From NCBI RefSeq assembly GCF_020404745.1, contig NZ_JAIZAP010000028.1, forward strand, positions 1 to 40,045: a stretch of DNA of 40,045 nucleotides. Reading direction: 5' to 3'. The notes under the pieces are model-generated. The model worked only from the letters and a program-made list of their open reading frames with translations, had not been told where the DNA came from and searched no databases. Shown here piece after piece: positions 8,184 through 16,973 of this stretch (the stretch's first letter is position 1; every line of letters begins with the position of its first letter). This DNA is from Aquibacillus saliphilus. Its GTDB lineage: Bacteria; Bacillota; Bacilli; Bacillales; Amphibacillaceae. Position numbers and translations under genes: made by a program.

Positions 8184-8384
8184 TTAGAAGCCGTCTAACA
8201 AGTTGATAAGCGCAGGACCTAATAGAACAATAAAGATACAAGGAAAAATAAACATGATTAAAGGAAAAAGCATTTTGATTGGTGCTTTCATAGCCGCTTC
8301 CTCAGCACGTTGCTTTCTTTTTCCCCTAATCTCATTTGACTGAACACGCATAATCTGAACCATGACAATACTAATAAAGCTTTT
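8184..8384 (-). pseudogene. 3' remnant of a TadC-like type II secretion system F gene
   Basis: The minus strand has an open frame of 66 codons ending in TAA that reads as the C-terminus of a TadC/GspF-type pilus assembly membrane protein: MRVQSNEIRGKRKQRAEEAA, then MKAPIKMLFPLIMFIFPCIF and IVLLGPALINLLDGF. The RxKRKQRAEExAMKAPxKMLFPL pattern and the final hydrophobic helix are typical of that family's last domain. There is no start codon with a ribosome binding site, and homology fades near 8384, directly before the promoter region of the next plus-strand gene. A full gene would be about 300 codons, so this is a truncated relic. The other tad genes are absent. Confidence 0.75.
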
Positions 8385-8453
8385 GTGCTAATACGTACTA
8401 ATAGTCCTATTCAATATAATTTGTTATAGTTAGTTTTAAGGGGGTTTAACAAC

Positions 8454-8741
8454 ATGGAAATGTCAATTACTCAACCTGCCGCAAAATGGTATATAGATGA
8501 AATGGATTTAAAAGAAGGTGACTTTGTTCGGTTTTATGTCCGATACGGGGGATTTGGCGGGAGAATAAGTGGATTTTCTCTTGCAATTTCTAATGCCGAA
8601 CCAAATAACCCTGCGATTAAAACGGAATTATTAGGGGTTACATTTTACGTAGAGAATTCTGATATTTGGTATTTCGATGGATTAGATTTTCACATTAAAT
8701 ACACGCGAAAATATGATGAAGTGGACTATGTAATTGAGTAA
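8454..8741 (+). CDS. HesB-like protein of the YneR type
   Basis: A 95-residue protein with the fold pattern of the HesB/IscA family but without the conserved cysteines, so it is not an ordinary iron-sulfur carrier. The stretch GDFVRFYVRYGGFGGRISGF, followed by SLAIS, and the later WYFDGLDFHIKY resemble B. subtilis YneR. Function unknown. GGGGG lies 9 bases before the ATG, and a perfect TATAAT (8415-8420) precedes it as a possible -10. It has its own terminator. Confidence 0.85.
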   Translation: MEMSITQPAAKWYIDEMDLKEGDFVRFYVRYGGFGGRISGFSLAISNAEPNNPAIKTELLGVTFYVENSDIWYFDGLDFHIKYTRKYDEVDYVIE

Positions 8742-8758
8742 CCTGAAGATAATTTAAT

Positions 8759-8805
8759 AGTAAAACCAGAAACCGCTTTGTCTAAGGCTGTTTCTGGTTT
8801 TACTT
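8759..8805. terminator. Hairpin terminator between yneR-like gene and fhs
   Basis: AGTAAAACCAGAAAC (8759-8773) and GTTTCTGGTTTTACT (8790-8804) are perfect 15-bp arms. The pair serves convergent genes and may work in both directions. Confidence 0.8.
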
Positions 8806-8843
8806 ACTAGTGACCAAGATTCTTTATGCTACAATAGTCTTTT

Positions 8844-10532
8844 TCAAAACAGGCCTAATGCATTCCCGTTTTCATCGACATCCATATTCAGTGCTGCTGG
8901 TTTTTCCGGTAAACCAGGCATTGTCATTACAGCTCCTGTTATGGCAACAATAAATCCTGCACCAATTGATGGGCGTAACTCCCTAACTGTAATCGTAAAG
9001 TTCTCCGGTCTTCCAAGTAAATTAGGATCATCCGATAAAGAGTACTGGGTTTTTGCCATACATACAGGTAAGTTTCCCCATCCTAGTTGGTTAAACTCAA
9101 TCAGTTGCTTCTTTACCTCTGCAGTAAATTCAACTTTGTTAGCACCATAAACTTGTTTAGCGATTTTTTCTATCTTACTAACAATCGAATCGGTTTCGTT
9201 ATATAAACGGCGATAATGGTTTGGTTTATGCTCGATTACTTTTAACACCGCATGAGCAAGGTCAACTTCACCTTCCCCTCCTTTGGCCCAGCCGTCGGAG
9301 AGAGCAACCTCTATTTTCTTATCTTCACACCAGTTTTGCAGATATGCAATTTCCGCTTCAGTGTCAGTATAAAAACGGTTGATTGATACCACATGTGGAA
9401 CTCCAAACGATTGAATCGTTTCAATATGCTTCTGCAAGTTAGCCATTCCAGCTTTTAAACCTACCAGATTTTCTTCAGTTAGCTCATCCTTTGCAACGCC
9501 ACCATGCATTTTCAGCGCTCTAATTGTTGCCACTATCACAACGGCTTCTGGTTTAATATCGCCGGATGGCGCTTTAATATTTAGAAACTTCTCCGCACCA
9601 AGATCTGCACCGAAACCCGCTTCAGTTACAACATAGTCGCCAAGCTTGCTAGCCATTTTTGTTGCAATCACACTATTACAGCCATGAGCAATGTTAGCAA
9701 ACGGACCACCATGAATAATTGCCGGCGTATTTTCCAATGTTTGTACAAGGTTCGGTTTAATCGCCTCTTTTAATAACAAGGTTAACGCACCCTCGACACC
9801 TAAATCCTTTACTGTCACTGGTTGATTGTCCGTTTTATAACCAATTACTATCTTTGCTAGTCTTGTTTTCATATCCTCTAAACCCTTGGCCAAACAAAGA
9901 ATTGCCATAATTTCCGATGCAACCGTAATCGTAAATCCGTCTTCACGCGGCACACCATTAAGTGGTCCACCTAACCCTACAATCACTTGCCTTAATGCAC
10001 GGTCATTCAAATCAACCACACGTTTCCAAACGATTTTTCTTGGATCAATTTCGCAGGCATTTCCCTGGTGGATATGATTATCAATAAAAGCCGCGAGTGC
10101 ATTGTTGGCAGTGGTAATTGCATGGATGTCACCTGTAAAATGAAGGTTTATCTCCTCCATTGGCATGACCTGTGAATAACCACCACCACTTGCTCCACCC
10201 TTCATTCCCATTGTCGGCCCTAAGGAAGGCTCTCTTAATGCGATAATCGCCTTTTTACCTAGCTTATTTAATGCTTGACCAAGTCCTACTGTTACAGTTG
10301 ATTTGCCTTCTCCAGCCGGAGTTGGATTAATGGATGTGACAAGAATTACTTTTCCGTCCGGTTTAGAATCTAACCGTTTTAACACATCAAGCGATAGCTT
10401 TGCCTTATATCTCCCATATGGCTCCCACTCTTCTGTTCGCAAGTCTAACAAGGAGCTAATCTCACTAATTGATTTCATCGTTGCTTCACTAGCAATTTCA
10501 AGATCAGATTTTACACTCGTTATCGGTCTCAT
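8844..10532 (-). CDS. fhs: Formate-tetrahydrofolate ligase
   Basis: ATP-dependent ligation of formate to tetrahydrofolate to give 10-formyl-tetrahydrofolate, a one-carbon donor for purine synthesis. The 562-residue product is a usual length for the family. The nucleotide-binding loop [18 protein letters not shown] lies near residues 71-88, and other family stretches are [20 protein letters not shown] and [21 protein letters not shown] chose the ATG at 10532: AGGAGA lies 7 bases before it and [18 protein letters not shown] is the normal family N-terminus, although the frame stays open 35 codons further upstream. The predicted promoter lies inside that upstream stretch, which confirms the choice. 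Monocistronic, with an extended -10 promoter. Confidence 0.97.
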   Translation of the reverse strand: MRPITSVKSDLEIASEATMKSISEISSLLDLRTEEWEPYGRYKAKLSLDVLKRLDSKPDGKVILVTSINPTPAGEGKSTVTVGLGQALNKLGKKAIIALREPSLGPTMGMKGGASGGGYSQVMPMEEINLHFTGDIHAITTANNALAAFIDNHIHQGNACEIDPRKIVWKRVVDLNDRALRQVIVGLGGPLNGVPREDGFTITVASEIMAILCLAKGLEDMKTRLAKIVIGYKTDNQPVTVKDLGVEGALTLLLKEAIKPNLVQTLENTPAIIHGGPFANIAHGCNSVIATKMASKLGDYVVTEAGFGADLGAEKFLNIKAPSGDIKPEAVVIVATIRALKMHGGVAKDELTEENLVGLKAGMANLQKHIETIQSFGVPHVVSINRFYTDTEAEIAYLQNWCEDKKIEVALSDGWAKGGEGEVDLAHAVLKVIEHKPNHYRRLYNETDSIVSKIEKIAKQVYGANKVEFTAEVKKQLIEFNQLGWGNLPVCMAKTQYSLSDDPNLLGRPENFTITVRELRPSIGAGFIVAITGAVMTMPGLPEKPAALNMDVDENGNALGLF

Positions 10533-10590
10533 AATAGTGTCTCCTGTCTGGGTAATAATCCGTACGTTCACCCCGTCATTTATTACCTCT

Positions 10591-10599
10591 ATTATATCA
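10591..10599 (-). promoter_or_regulatory. Predicted extended -10 promoter of fhs
   Basis: Minus-strand TGATATAAT is a perfect extended -10 (TGnTATAAT). It predicts a start near 10584 and an untranslated leader of about 50 bases. No good -35 is visible, as is common for extended -10 promoters. Confidence 0.5.
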
Positions 10600-10710
10600 T
10601 TGTTGCCTAAAAAATTATCTGATTTCAAACGGAACAAAAGATGCCAGTGACCAAAGGCCTTTTTTTCAAAATGAACTACTATAATTGTACTAAAGGTGAA
10701 TTATCATTGG

Positions 10711-10817
10711 TTTCGGGCGAATCTTCGTCGATTTGGGTTGAATAAATCAATATTTGGGGCGAATCCCTCCGATTTTCAGGCGAATCAACGCTAACTCGGG
10801 GCGAATGCCCAATTCAC
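10711..10817. repeat. Tandem array of five 21-bp GGGCGAAT units
   Basis: The core GAAT occurs at 10719, 10740, 10761, 10782 and 10803, exactly 21 bases apart each time. The units share TTTGGGGCGAATC and vary in the remaining positions; the second unit has GGTTGAAT. The same unit occurs singly at 133-143 beside repeat copy A. Confidence 0.85.
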
Positions 10818-10859
10818 AAGGGAACGTTCCTCGTGAACAGGTATAATAAAGAACAAAAG

Positions 10860-10949
10860 CGCAGGCGCTGGAGCTGGAAGCGGCCTAACCTTGTCAAAAA
10901 ATCATCCACACGGAACCAATTTTATATTTACCTAAACAATCAAAAAAAG
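10860..10949. repeat. Dispersed intergenic repeat, copy B
   Basis: Begins CGCAGGCGCTGGAGCTGGA and ends GGAACCAATTTTAT (10912-10925) plus an A-rich tract. It is colinear with 155-241: the distance between these two landmarks is 52 bases here and 51 in copy A. It ends at the alaT terminator hairpin. Confidence 0.55.
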
Positions 10950-10984
10950 GCCATAAATCCTTACTTAAGTAAGAACTTATGGCC
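10942..10984 (-). terminator. Terminator of the alaR-alaT operon
   Basis: GGCCATAA and TTATGGCC bracket a long hairpin with the inner palindrome TTACTTAAGTAA. On the minus strand the T-run 10942-10948 follows. Confidence 0.9.
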
Positions 10985-10993
10985 CAATAATAC

Positions 10994-12166
10994 TTATAGT
11001 TGGTCAATAAAACTTTTTATTCGTTTCATGGCTTCATCTAATTGTTTCAACGATGCTGCATAGGAACATCTTATATAACCCTCTCCAGTAGCACCAAATA
11101 CACTACCAGGAACGACTGCTACCCTTTCTGTTTTCAACAGCTGTTCAGCGAATTCCTCCGAGGATAATCCCGTCGATTTTATCGAAGGGAACACATAAAA
11201 CGCCCCTCCAGGCTGGTGACAACTCAGTCCAATCTCGTTTAAAGTATTAACAACAAAATTTCTTCGTTGTCGGTAGCTCGTTTTCATATCTAATACACTT
11301 TTCTTTCCATTTTTCAGAGCTTCTAAAGCACCGTGCTGTGCCATTGTCGGTGCCGACATCATCGTATATTGATGGATTTTAATCATCGCCTCAATGATTT
11401 CGACAGGACCAGTAGCATAGCCTAGTCTCCATCCAGTCATTGCAAATGCTTTCGAAAAACCAGAAATTAATACTGTTCGTTCTTTCATTTTAGTTATCGC
11501 AGCAAAGCTCGTGAATTCTTCGTCATAAGTTAGTTCGGCATATATTTCATCAGAAAGTACGATTAAATCATGTTTTTCGATTACGGTAGCAATCCGGTTC
11601 AATTCATCTTTTGTTAAAACAGAACCAGTTGGATTGTTAGGGCTACAAATAATAATTGCTTTTGTTTTTTCGGTAATCGCTTCTTCTATTTGTTGTGGCT
11701 GAAGTTTGAATTCATCCTCTGACTTAGTATTTATAGCCACAGGCGTTCCACCAGCAAGTGTTACTGCCGGTGCATAGGATACAAAACCAGGGTCAATCAC
11801 GATAACTTCTTCGCCTGGATTAACAATTGCTCTTAAAGCAAGATCAATAGCCTGACTTGCTCCAACCGTTACAATCACTTGGTTCAAAGGGTTATATTCA
11901 ACAAGATAATTATATTTTAAATAGTTGCTGATTTCTTCGCGTAGCTCAAGCATGCCTGCGTTAGCAGTGTATGCTGTGTACCCACGTTCTAACGAATGAT
12001 AGCTCGCTTCAATGATATTCCACGGAGTAACAAAATCGGGTTCGCCCACACCTAATGAAATTACATTATCCATTGTTGATGCCAAATCAAAAAAACGTCG
12101 AATTCCCGATGGCTCAAGATTTGCTACAGTTTTTGATAGGTAAGAATTTTTGGTTGAAGGACTCAT
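10994..12166 (-). CDS. alaT: Alanine transaminase AlaT-like PLP aminotransferase
   Basis: Class I/II fold-type I aminotransferase of 390 residues. Visible sites are the SPNNPTG stretch near 175-181, SDEIYAELTY with Asp206 and Tyr209 contacting the cofactor, SGFSKAFAMTGWRLGYA with the PLP lysine Lys239, and the C-terminal YIRCSYA arginine that binds the substrate carboxylate. The N-terminus SGIRRFFDLASTMDNVISLG, then VGEPDFVTPWNI, matches B. subtilis YugH, described as AlaT, which makes alanine from pyruvate. The Lrp-type gene overlapping its start by 4 bases (ATGA) corresponds to the alaR-alaT arrangement, which strengthens the call. Substrate specificity is inferred from this synteny. Confidence 0.85.
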   Translation of the reverse strand: MSPSTKNSYLSKTVANLEPSGIRRFFDLASTMDNVISLGVGEPDFVTPWNIIEASYHSLERGYTAYTANAGMLELREEISNYLKYNYLVEYNPLNQVIVTVGASQAIDLALRAIVNPGEEVIVIDPGFVSYAPAVTLAGGTPVAINTKSEDEFKLQPQQIEEAITEKTKAIIICSPNNPTGSVLTKDELNRIATVIEKHDLIVLSDEIYAELTYDEEFTSFAAITKMKERTVLISGFSKAFAMTGWRLGYATGPVEIIEAMIKIHQYTMMSAPTMAQHGALEALKNGKKSVLDMKTSYRQRRNFVVNTLNEIGLSCHQPGGAFYVFPSIKSTGLSSEEFAEQLLKTERVAVVPGSVFGATGEGYIRCSYAASLKQLDEAMKRIKSFIDQL

Positions 12167-12657
12167 GGTGACACCAAAATCCTTTTGTCATCATCTTCTT
12201 CATCAAAAATAACACCATCATGCTTATATTTTTTCAAGACAAAATGTGTCGTTGTTGAGATAACTGTATCTAAAGTCGATAATTTGTCAGAAACGAACCG
12301 GCTAATTTCTATCATTGTTTTTCCTTCAACCGAGACTGACAAATCATATGCACCAGACATAAGGTAAACAGCTTTCACTTCAGGATATCGATAAATACGC
12401 TCTGCTATTTTATCAAATCCTGCCCCCCGTACCGGAGTTACCTTGACATCAATCATTGCTGTTACACCTTCATACTCTAAAACATTGGACCAATTTATCA
12501 CAGCAGAATATCCAAGAATAGCATATTCATTTTCCAATTTATCAATCATTTGTTTTGTTTCTTCAACACTTAAATTTATCATTGTTGCAATTGTTGCAAC
12601 CTCTAAACGTCCATTTGTTTCTAAAAGCTCCAATAACTCAAGCTCTTTTTCTTCCAT
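12163..12657 (-). CDS. alaR: Lrp/AsnC-family regulator AlaR
   Basis: A 164-residue Lrp/AsnC regulator. The N-terminal helix-turn-helix covers residues 2-50 (LELLETNGRLEVATIATMIN, LSVEETKQMIDKLE), and the ligand-binding RAM domain follows from about residue 65 (VTAMIDVKVTPVRGAGFDKI). In B. subtilis the orthologous position holds AlaR (YugG), activator of alaT. I use the ATG at 12657 because AGGTGG lies 5 bases before it; a GTG three codons upstream would sit inside that site. The operon is closed by the terminator behind alaT. Confidence 0.85.
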   Translation of the reverse strand: MEEKELELLELLETNGRLEVATIATMINLSVEETKQMIDKLENEYAILGYSAVINWSNVLEYEGVTAMIDVKVTPVRGAGFDKIAERIYRYPEVKAVYLMSGAYDLSVSVEGKTMIEISRFVSDKLSTLDTVISTTTHFVLKKYKHDGVIFDEEDDDKRILVSP

Positions 12658-13013
12658 CTGAACCACCTACTTTACATTTAATATACACTGACAATTTAGA
12701 CAATTTACCCTATGTTACTATATTCACCTTAAAAGATAAATACACACCCTTTAATTTAATGCTATTTAAAGGAAATATGTATTTTTAATAACCTCTAACT
12801 AGTGACAAAGATATATTTTATATTATACTCCTTTAAACTCAATAGGCTACCAAAGATGTTTTTTGAAAAATATTTACTTTTATGCTTGTCCAGAAAGGAT
12901 CTATTAGTCATCGGCAGGTTTCCTTAGTTATAAAACTATTTAATTAATAATACAAATAATATATACCTGAACATATACTAGTTTTCTGATTAAAATAAGG
13001 AGGAGTGGTTGTT
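12658..13013. other. Intergenic stretch of about 350 bases between divergent genes
   Basis: A/T-rich region that must hold the promoters of alaR (minus) and of the esterase gene (plus). I see no clear -35/-10 pair, repeat, hairpin with T-run or small gene. Confidence 0.4.
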
Positions 13014-14714
13014 ATGGGAATTCTTCAGCGGCAATCAGATTTAGACTATAAACCTCGCAATTCACGAGTAAAATCTCTGAGTAAATCCTTTCAACTTACC
13101 TTGTTGATTGCTAATAGCATGTCACTCCTTTTAGCAGTCCTTTATTTTTTGACAGACTCACTTAATCAGCTGAATAATCTTTTTGGCATTTTACTAATTG
13201 TTACGTTATTTGGAAACCTTTTGTTAACGCTATTTGATGGAGATAACCAAGTCCTTGATTACTTTTACCTAGTCTTTGCCACATTATCGATGATTAGTGT
13301 CCCAGTGCTTACCACTTACGTTTCATTAGATGTAACTAATACGTCCTCCAATAGCATCGTTTCCATATCATTCATTATTTTTCTTTTCTTAATAGGACTA
13401 GTTAATTCGATAGCAAAGCTTAATTATCACCATAGCCATCACGATCGCTCGATCCCCCTATTTAGTACGAACCAAAACATTATCAAGGATAAGTTGAAAA
13501 CTACAGTTGCGTATTTATTAAGTTTCAATCTTATTTTAGGGATCTACGTAGCATATAGTTTACTTGCCAGAAATAGCGTTGCTAGCATCCTTGAAGTTTT
13601 TATTCCTGAATATGCGTTCTTTATTGGTTTGTACTCTCTCGGATTGACGTTACTGATTTGGAAGCTTCGTTCAAACCAAAAGTACTCATTTTATAATTTT
13701 TTGATTGGAATAATCGGAGCATCTATCTTTATTGTATGTAGTTTACCAATGCTAATTGTCCCGTTTTTTCTTCAAGATATAGAAGAAAGATATGTAACAG
13801 CATTTGGCCTGAATTTTAAAGAAGTTGATCAATCTAAACACTTTAAAAATACACCCTTTTCCATTCCCGAATATTTTTTTGGTACACCTTCAGGAACATT
13901 CTCAGTAAAGAGAGAGATCCTTTTTTACCAAGGTACAGAAGGAGTTGACCAAGGAATAGAATTATCCTTTGATGCCTATCTTCCCCCTGAAGACGAGCCA
14001 GACCTACCTGGAAATCGTTCGGTGCTGATAAGAATACATGGTGGTGGATGGACGATTGGTGATAAAGGTTCCGCCAACTACCCTCAAATAAATAAGTACT
14101 TTGCCAGCCAAGGTTACGTTGTCTTTGATGTTCAATACGGGCTTGCTAACAAGGAGAAATTTATTAACTACTCATCCGTGCCAGAGACCAGAATAGGTGA
14201 TTTTTCGATTGATGACATGGTCCGGCACATTGGAATTTTTACGAATTATTTAGAAGAACACCAACAGGAGTATGGTGCAAATTTAAAATCTGTATTTGTC
14301 TCCGGCGGTTCTGCAGGCGGCCACTTAGCTAACGCAGTAGGATTAGCTGTAGCTAGTGGTGAGTATAATTACTTATTAAATTCCACTATCACAGTAAAAG
14401 GAATTATCCCCTTTTATCCAGCTAATGGCTTAGCAACAAACCTTGGAATTAACGGAACAGATCAACTAGTCGATCCCACACTACTTATTGAAAAAGACAG
14501 TCCACCGACACTCATCTATCAGGGGACACATGATACAACCGTGGAACCTGCGATTGCAACAGAATTTCATACTAAATATCAAACCCAGGATAATAACCAA
14601 GCAGCTCTACTTATGATGCCTTTTGCCAGTCATGGAAGCAATTTCTATTTCTCAAGTTACTACAATCAAATGTTCATTTACTATATGGAAAGGTTTATGT
14701 ATCAGTTTCAATAA
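13014..14714 (+). CDS. Membrane-anchored alpha/beta hydrolase (HSL/esterase type)
   Basis: A 566-residue protein in two parts. The first 260 residues contain about seven hydrophobic segments with only short polar loops, plus a His-rich loop (HHSHHD near 140). The C-terminal 300 residues form an esterase-like alpha/beta hydrolase: the oxyanion motif HGGGW near residue 341, the nucleophile elbow SGGSAGG near 430, an acid candidate in YQGTHDTTVEP near 502, and the histidine in SHGSNF near 538. Substrate unknown; membrane location suggests a lipid or cell envelope ester (inference). AGGAGG lies 10 bases before the ATG at 13014; a GTG three codons earlier is only 1 base from the site and is less likely. 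Probably monocistronic. Confidence 0.8.
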   Translation: MGILQRQSDLDYKPRNSRVKSLSKSFQLTLLIANSMSLLLAVLYFLTDSLNQLNNLFGILLIVTLFGNLLLTLFDGDNQVLDYFYLVFATLSMISVPVLTTYVSLDVTNTSSNSIVSISFIIFLFLIGLVNSIAKLNYHHSHHDRSIPLFSTNQNIIKDKLKTTVAYLLSFNLILGIYVAYSLLARNSVASILEVFIPEYAFFIGLYSLGLTLLIWKLRSNQKYSFYNFLIGIIGASIFIVCSLPMLIVPFFLQDIEERYVTAFGLNFKEVDQSKHFKNTPFSIPEYFFGTPSGTFSVKREILFYQGTEGVDQGIELSFDAYLPPEDEPDLPGNRSVLIRIHGGGWTIGDKGSANYPQINKYFASQGYVVFDVQYGLANKEKFINYSSVPETRIGDFSIDDMVRHIGIFTNYLEEHQQEYGANLKSVFVSGGSAGGHLANAVGLAVASGEYNYLLNSTITVKGIIPFYPANGLATNLGINGTDQLVDPTLLIEKDSPPTLIYQGTHDTTVEPAIATEFHTKYQTQDNNQAALLMMPFASHGSNFYFSSYYNQMFIYYMERFMYQFQ

Positions 14715-14842
14715 ATGACTTGTTAAAAACAGCCATTAAAATATCGAACGCTCTACTTCCTGCACTTAAAATTTTTTTTATAAAAAATTGCTTATTTATA
14801 TAATTAGATAAAGCTTGCATGGTATTATTAATTGTGTGAAAT

Positions 14843-14947
14843 AATTCTCACTATTCGATAACGTTATAGTTACTAAATTATTATTCACAACGAAATTACA
14901 TTTATCTTTAACCTAAGAAGTATTTATATCAAACTGGAGTGAGAATT
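14843..14947 (+). promoter_or_regulatory. Inverted repeat that could mask the MFS gene ribosome binding site
   Basis: AATTCTCACT (14843-14852) is the exact complement of AGTGAGAATT (14938-14947). The second arm covers part of the GGAGTG ribosome binding site of the MFS gene. If both arms are in the leader RNA, they could pair and lower translation. Whether transcription starts before 14843 is unknown. Confidence 0.25.
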
Positions 14948-14948
14948 C

Positions 14949-16127
14949 TTGGAAACAAAAAAAGCATTACCTATATTATTTGCTGTCATGTTTCTCGTCA
15001 TGGTCGGATTTGGAATTATTATTCCTGTCCTGCCCTTCTATGCGGAAGAAATAGGAGCATCACCAACACAACTTGGTCTATTAATGGCCGTCTATTCATT
15101 AATGCAGCTCATTTTCGCTCCGATGTGGGGACGAATTTCCGATCGCATTGGTCGAAAACCGGTAATAATGATTGGAATTTTAGGACTAGCACTTTCCTTC
15201 TTTTTAATGGCATTATCAACCCAGCTTTGGATGTTATTTCTCGCAAGAATTATTGGAGGATTTTTATCATCCGCAAATATGCCTACTGTCATGGCATATG
15301 TTGCTGATATAACTACAGAAGAAGATCGTGGAAAAGGGATGGGTATTATTGGCGCCTCAATCGGACTTGGCTTCATTTTTGGTCCGGCAATAGGCGGTAT
15401 CTTCTCTAATATAAGTTTAAACGTACCTTTTTATGTTGCAGGGGCTTCATCCTTGATTACATTTTTCATCGTTATGTTCTTTTTAAAGGAATCATTATCG
15501 TTAGAAAGTAAAACTAATTATTCGAAATCAAAAAACAGTTTGCGTCAAACAATGAGTGGGCCAACGTCAATTTTATTTTTCTTGCAATTGTTTGTATCTT
15601 TATCATTATCCGGACTAGAAGCAACATTTGCTTATTTCGCTGCTGAAAAGGCAGGTTTAGGAGCAGTTAAGCTTGGCTACATCTTTATGATCATGGGCTT
15701 AGCTGGAGCTGTTGTCCAAGGTGGTCTTGTAGGAAAGCTAACAAAACGTTTTGGGGAAGGATCCATTATTCAGATGGGGATTGTTATTTCGGCGATAGGT
15801 TTTCTGCTGATTTTATTTGTTAATAATTTCACGACAGCCGCTATCTTTTTAACCATTTTTGGAGTTGGAAATGGGCTAATTCGCCCAAGTGTCTCCTCCC
15901 TATTGACGAAAAAATCTACAACAGGACACGGCAGTACAACAGGCTTACTGTCTTCCTTTGATTCACTCGGGCGAATTATCGGACCTCCTTTAGGTGGTTG
16001 GCTTTTTTCATTAGCGATAGGCTTACCTTATATTTCGGGGATAGTTTTATCTTTAGTGGCATTTGTTTTATATCGATTATACAATACTGCGCAGTCAAAA
16101 AAATTGCAACCCAGCACATCAACATAA
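14949..16127 (+). CDS. MFS drug-exporter-type transporter
   Basis: A 392-residue major facilitator with 12 hydrophobic segments. Motif A (GRISDRIGRKPVIMIG, residues 60-75) after the second segment and the motif C-like stretch GIIGASIGLGFIFGPAIGG in the fifth segment place it with the proton-driven multidrug and tetracycline antiporters (Bmr/NorA/TetA group). The actual substrate is unknown. Start is TTG, with GGAGTG 8 bases before it; TTG use together with the inverted repeat in the leader suggests low or controlled translation (inference). A perfect 40-bp palindrome ends the gene. Confidence 0.85.
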   Translation: METKKALPILFAVMFLVMVGFGIIIPVLPFYAEEIGASPTQLGLLMAVYSLMQLIFAPMWGRISDRIGRKPVIMIGILGLALSFFLMALSTQLWMLFLARIIGGFLSSANMPTVMAYVADITTEEDRGKGMGIIGASIGLGFIFGPAIGGIFSNISLNVPFYVAGASSLITFFIVMFFLKESLSLESKTNYSKSKNSLRQTMSGPTSILFFLQLFVSLSLSGLEATFAYFAAEKAGLGAVKLGYIFMIMGLAGAVVQGGLVGKLTKRFGEGSIIQMGIVISAIGFLLILFVNNFTTAAIFLTIFGVGNGLIRPSVSSLLTKKSTTGHGSTTGLLSSFDSLGRIIGPPLGGWLFSLAIGLPYISGIVLSLVAFVLYRLYNTAQSKKLQPSTST

Positions 16128-16129
16128 CA

Positions 16130-16169
16130 TAAGTAAGAGGGCGACAATTAATTGTCGCCCTCTTACTTA
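16130..16169. terminator. Bidirectional terminator between convergent genes
   Basis: TAAGTAAGAGGGCGACAATT and its exact complement form a 40-bp palindrome without mismatch. It serves the MFS gene and the convergent coiled-coil gene. Confidence 0.85.
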
Positions 16170-16205
16170 TACATAGGTGCTGATGACAAAGAGTCAAGTC
16201 TATCA

Positions 16206-16973
16206 CTATTTTTCTCGCTCCGTGTTGTTCGGGTCCTTTTCCTCTCTTTGATTGTTCATGAAAAACGTTAATGGTTGATCAGAACCGGTAAATAACTTAT
16301 AGACGATTGAGGAGGTTATTTTGTAGCTTTTCTCAATTTTTTCTGCGATATAGTTTGTGCGTTCATAAAGAATCGATCTGAAATCAGTAAGTTGTCGAGA
16401 GGTTTTTTCCATAATAGCTCCTTGATCTTCTAAACTTGTTAATATGCTATTATGGTTAACATCTTGATCAGAAATTTGATCTGACATTTGTTTATTTAAT
16501 TCAACTAGTTCCTTCATTTGATGTGATAGCTGTAAATTAGAGCTTTCAAATTCTTCTAGTTGGTTTACAATCTCCGTATTAGCGTCACTGACAGTGTTTA
16601 TTTGATCCATTATCTCTTGGTTTAATAAACTTTCACTTTCCAAATGGTCAATTAACTTCATATTACTATTATCTAACACTTTTAACCTCTCCTTTGCATA
16701 CTCCTCAAATCTTTCAAATTGAAGATCACTTTCTTTAAGCTCTTCAAGCTTGATTTGATACTCTTTCCATTGTCTACTTTGTGTATGCTCTTGTTGATGG
16801 TACATAGATTTTAACCGTTTAATCGAACTTATTACTGAGTCATTTATTCTTTTTTGTTCTTTCACTAGCTCTTGAAAGTAATCTATTTTTAAATATCCTT
16901 GATTGTGTTCGACAATTTCGTCTTGATTTTTAAAAACCCCCGGATGCTGTCTAGTATTTATAAATAACCCCAT
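16206..16973 (-). CDS. Coiled-coil protein of unknown function
   Basis: A 255-residue soluble protein, not assigned. From residue 30 to about 190 it is almost entirely helical and charged, with heptad-like spacing (LEELKESDLQFERFEEYAKE, LLNQEIMDQINTVSDANTEI), so a long coiled coil is likely. The N-terminus MGLFINTRQHPGVFKN is short and non-helical; the C-terminus has an aromatic, moderately hydrophobic patch (YKITSSIVYKLFTGSDQPLT) and a charged tail. There is no signal peptide or membrane segment. I recall similar N-termini in uncharacterised Bacillaceae proteins but cannot name a family. AGGGAG lies 8 bases before the ATG. Single gene, convergent with the MFS gene. Confidence 0.75.
   Translation of the reverse strand: MGLFINTRQHPGVFKNQDEIVEHNQGYLKIDYFQELVKEQKRINDSVISSIKRLKSMYHQQEHTQSRQWKEYQIKLEELKESDLQFERFEEYAKERLKVLDNSNMKLIDHLESESLLNQEIMDQINTVSDANTEIVNQLEEFESSNLQLSHQMKELVELNKQMSDQISDQDVNHNSILTSLEDQGAIMEKTSRQLTDFRSILYERTNYIAEKIEKSYKITSSIVYKLFTGSDQPLTFFMNNQREEKDPNNTEREK

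Noticed and set aside
10533-10637. Longer N-terminus for formate-tetrahydrofolate ligase
   Set aside because: The extra 35 residues do not fit the family, a good ribosome binding site serves the inner ATG, and the predicted extended -10 lies inside the extension.
12658-13013. A regulatory RNA or small gene in the alaR upstream region
   Set aside because: No hairpin with T-run, no conserved riboswitch core that I recognise, and no frame with ribosome binding site.
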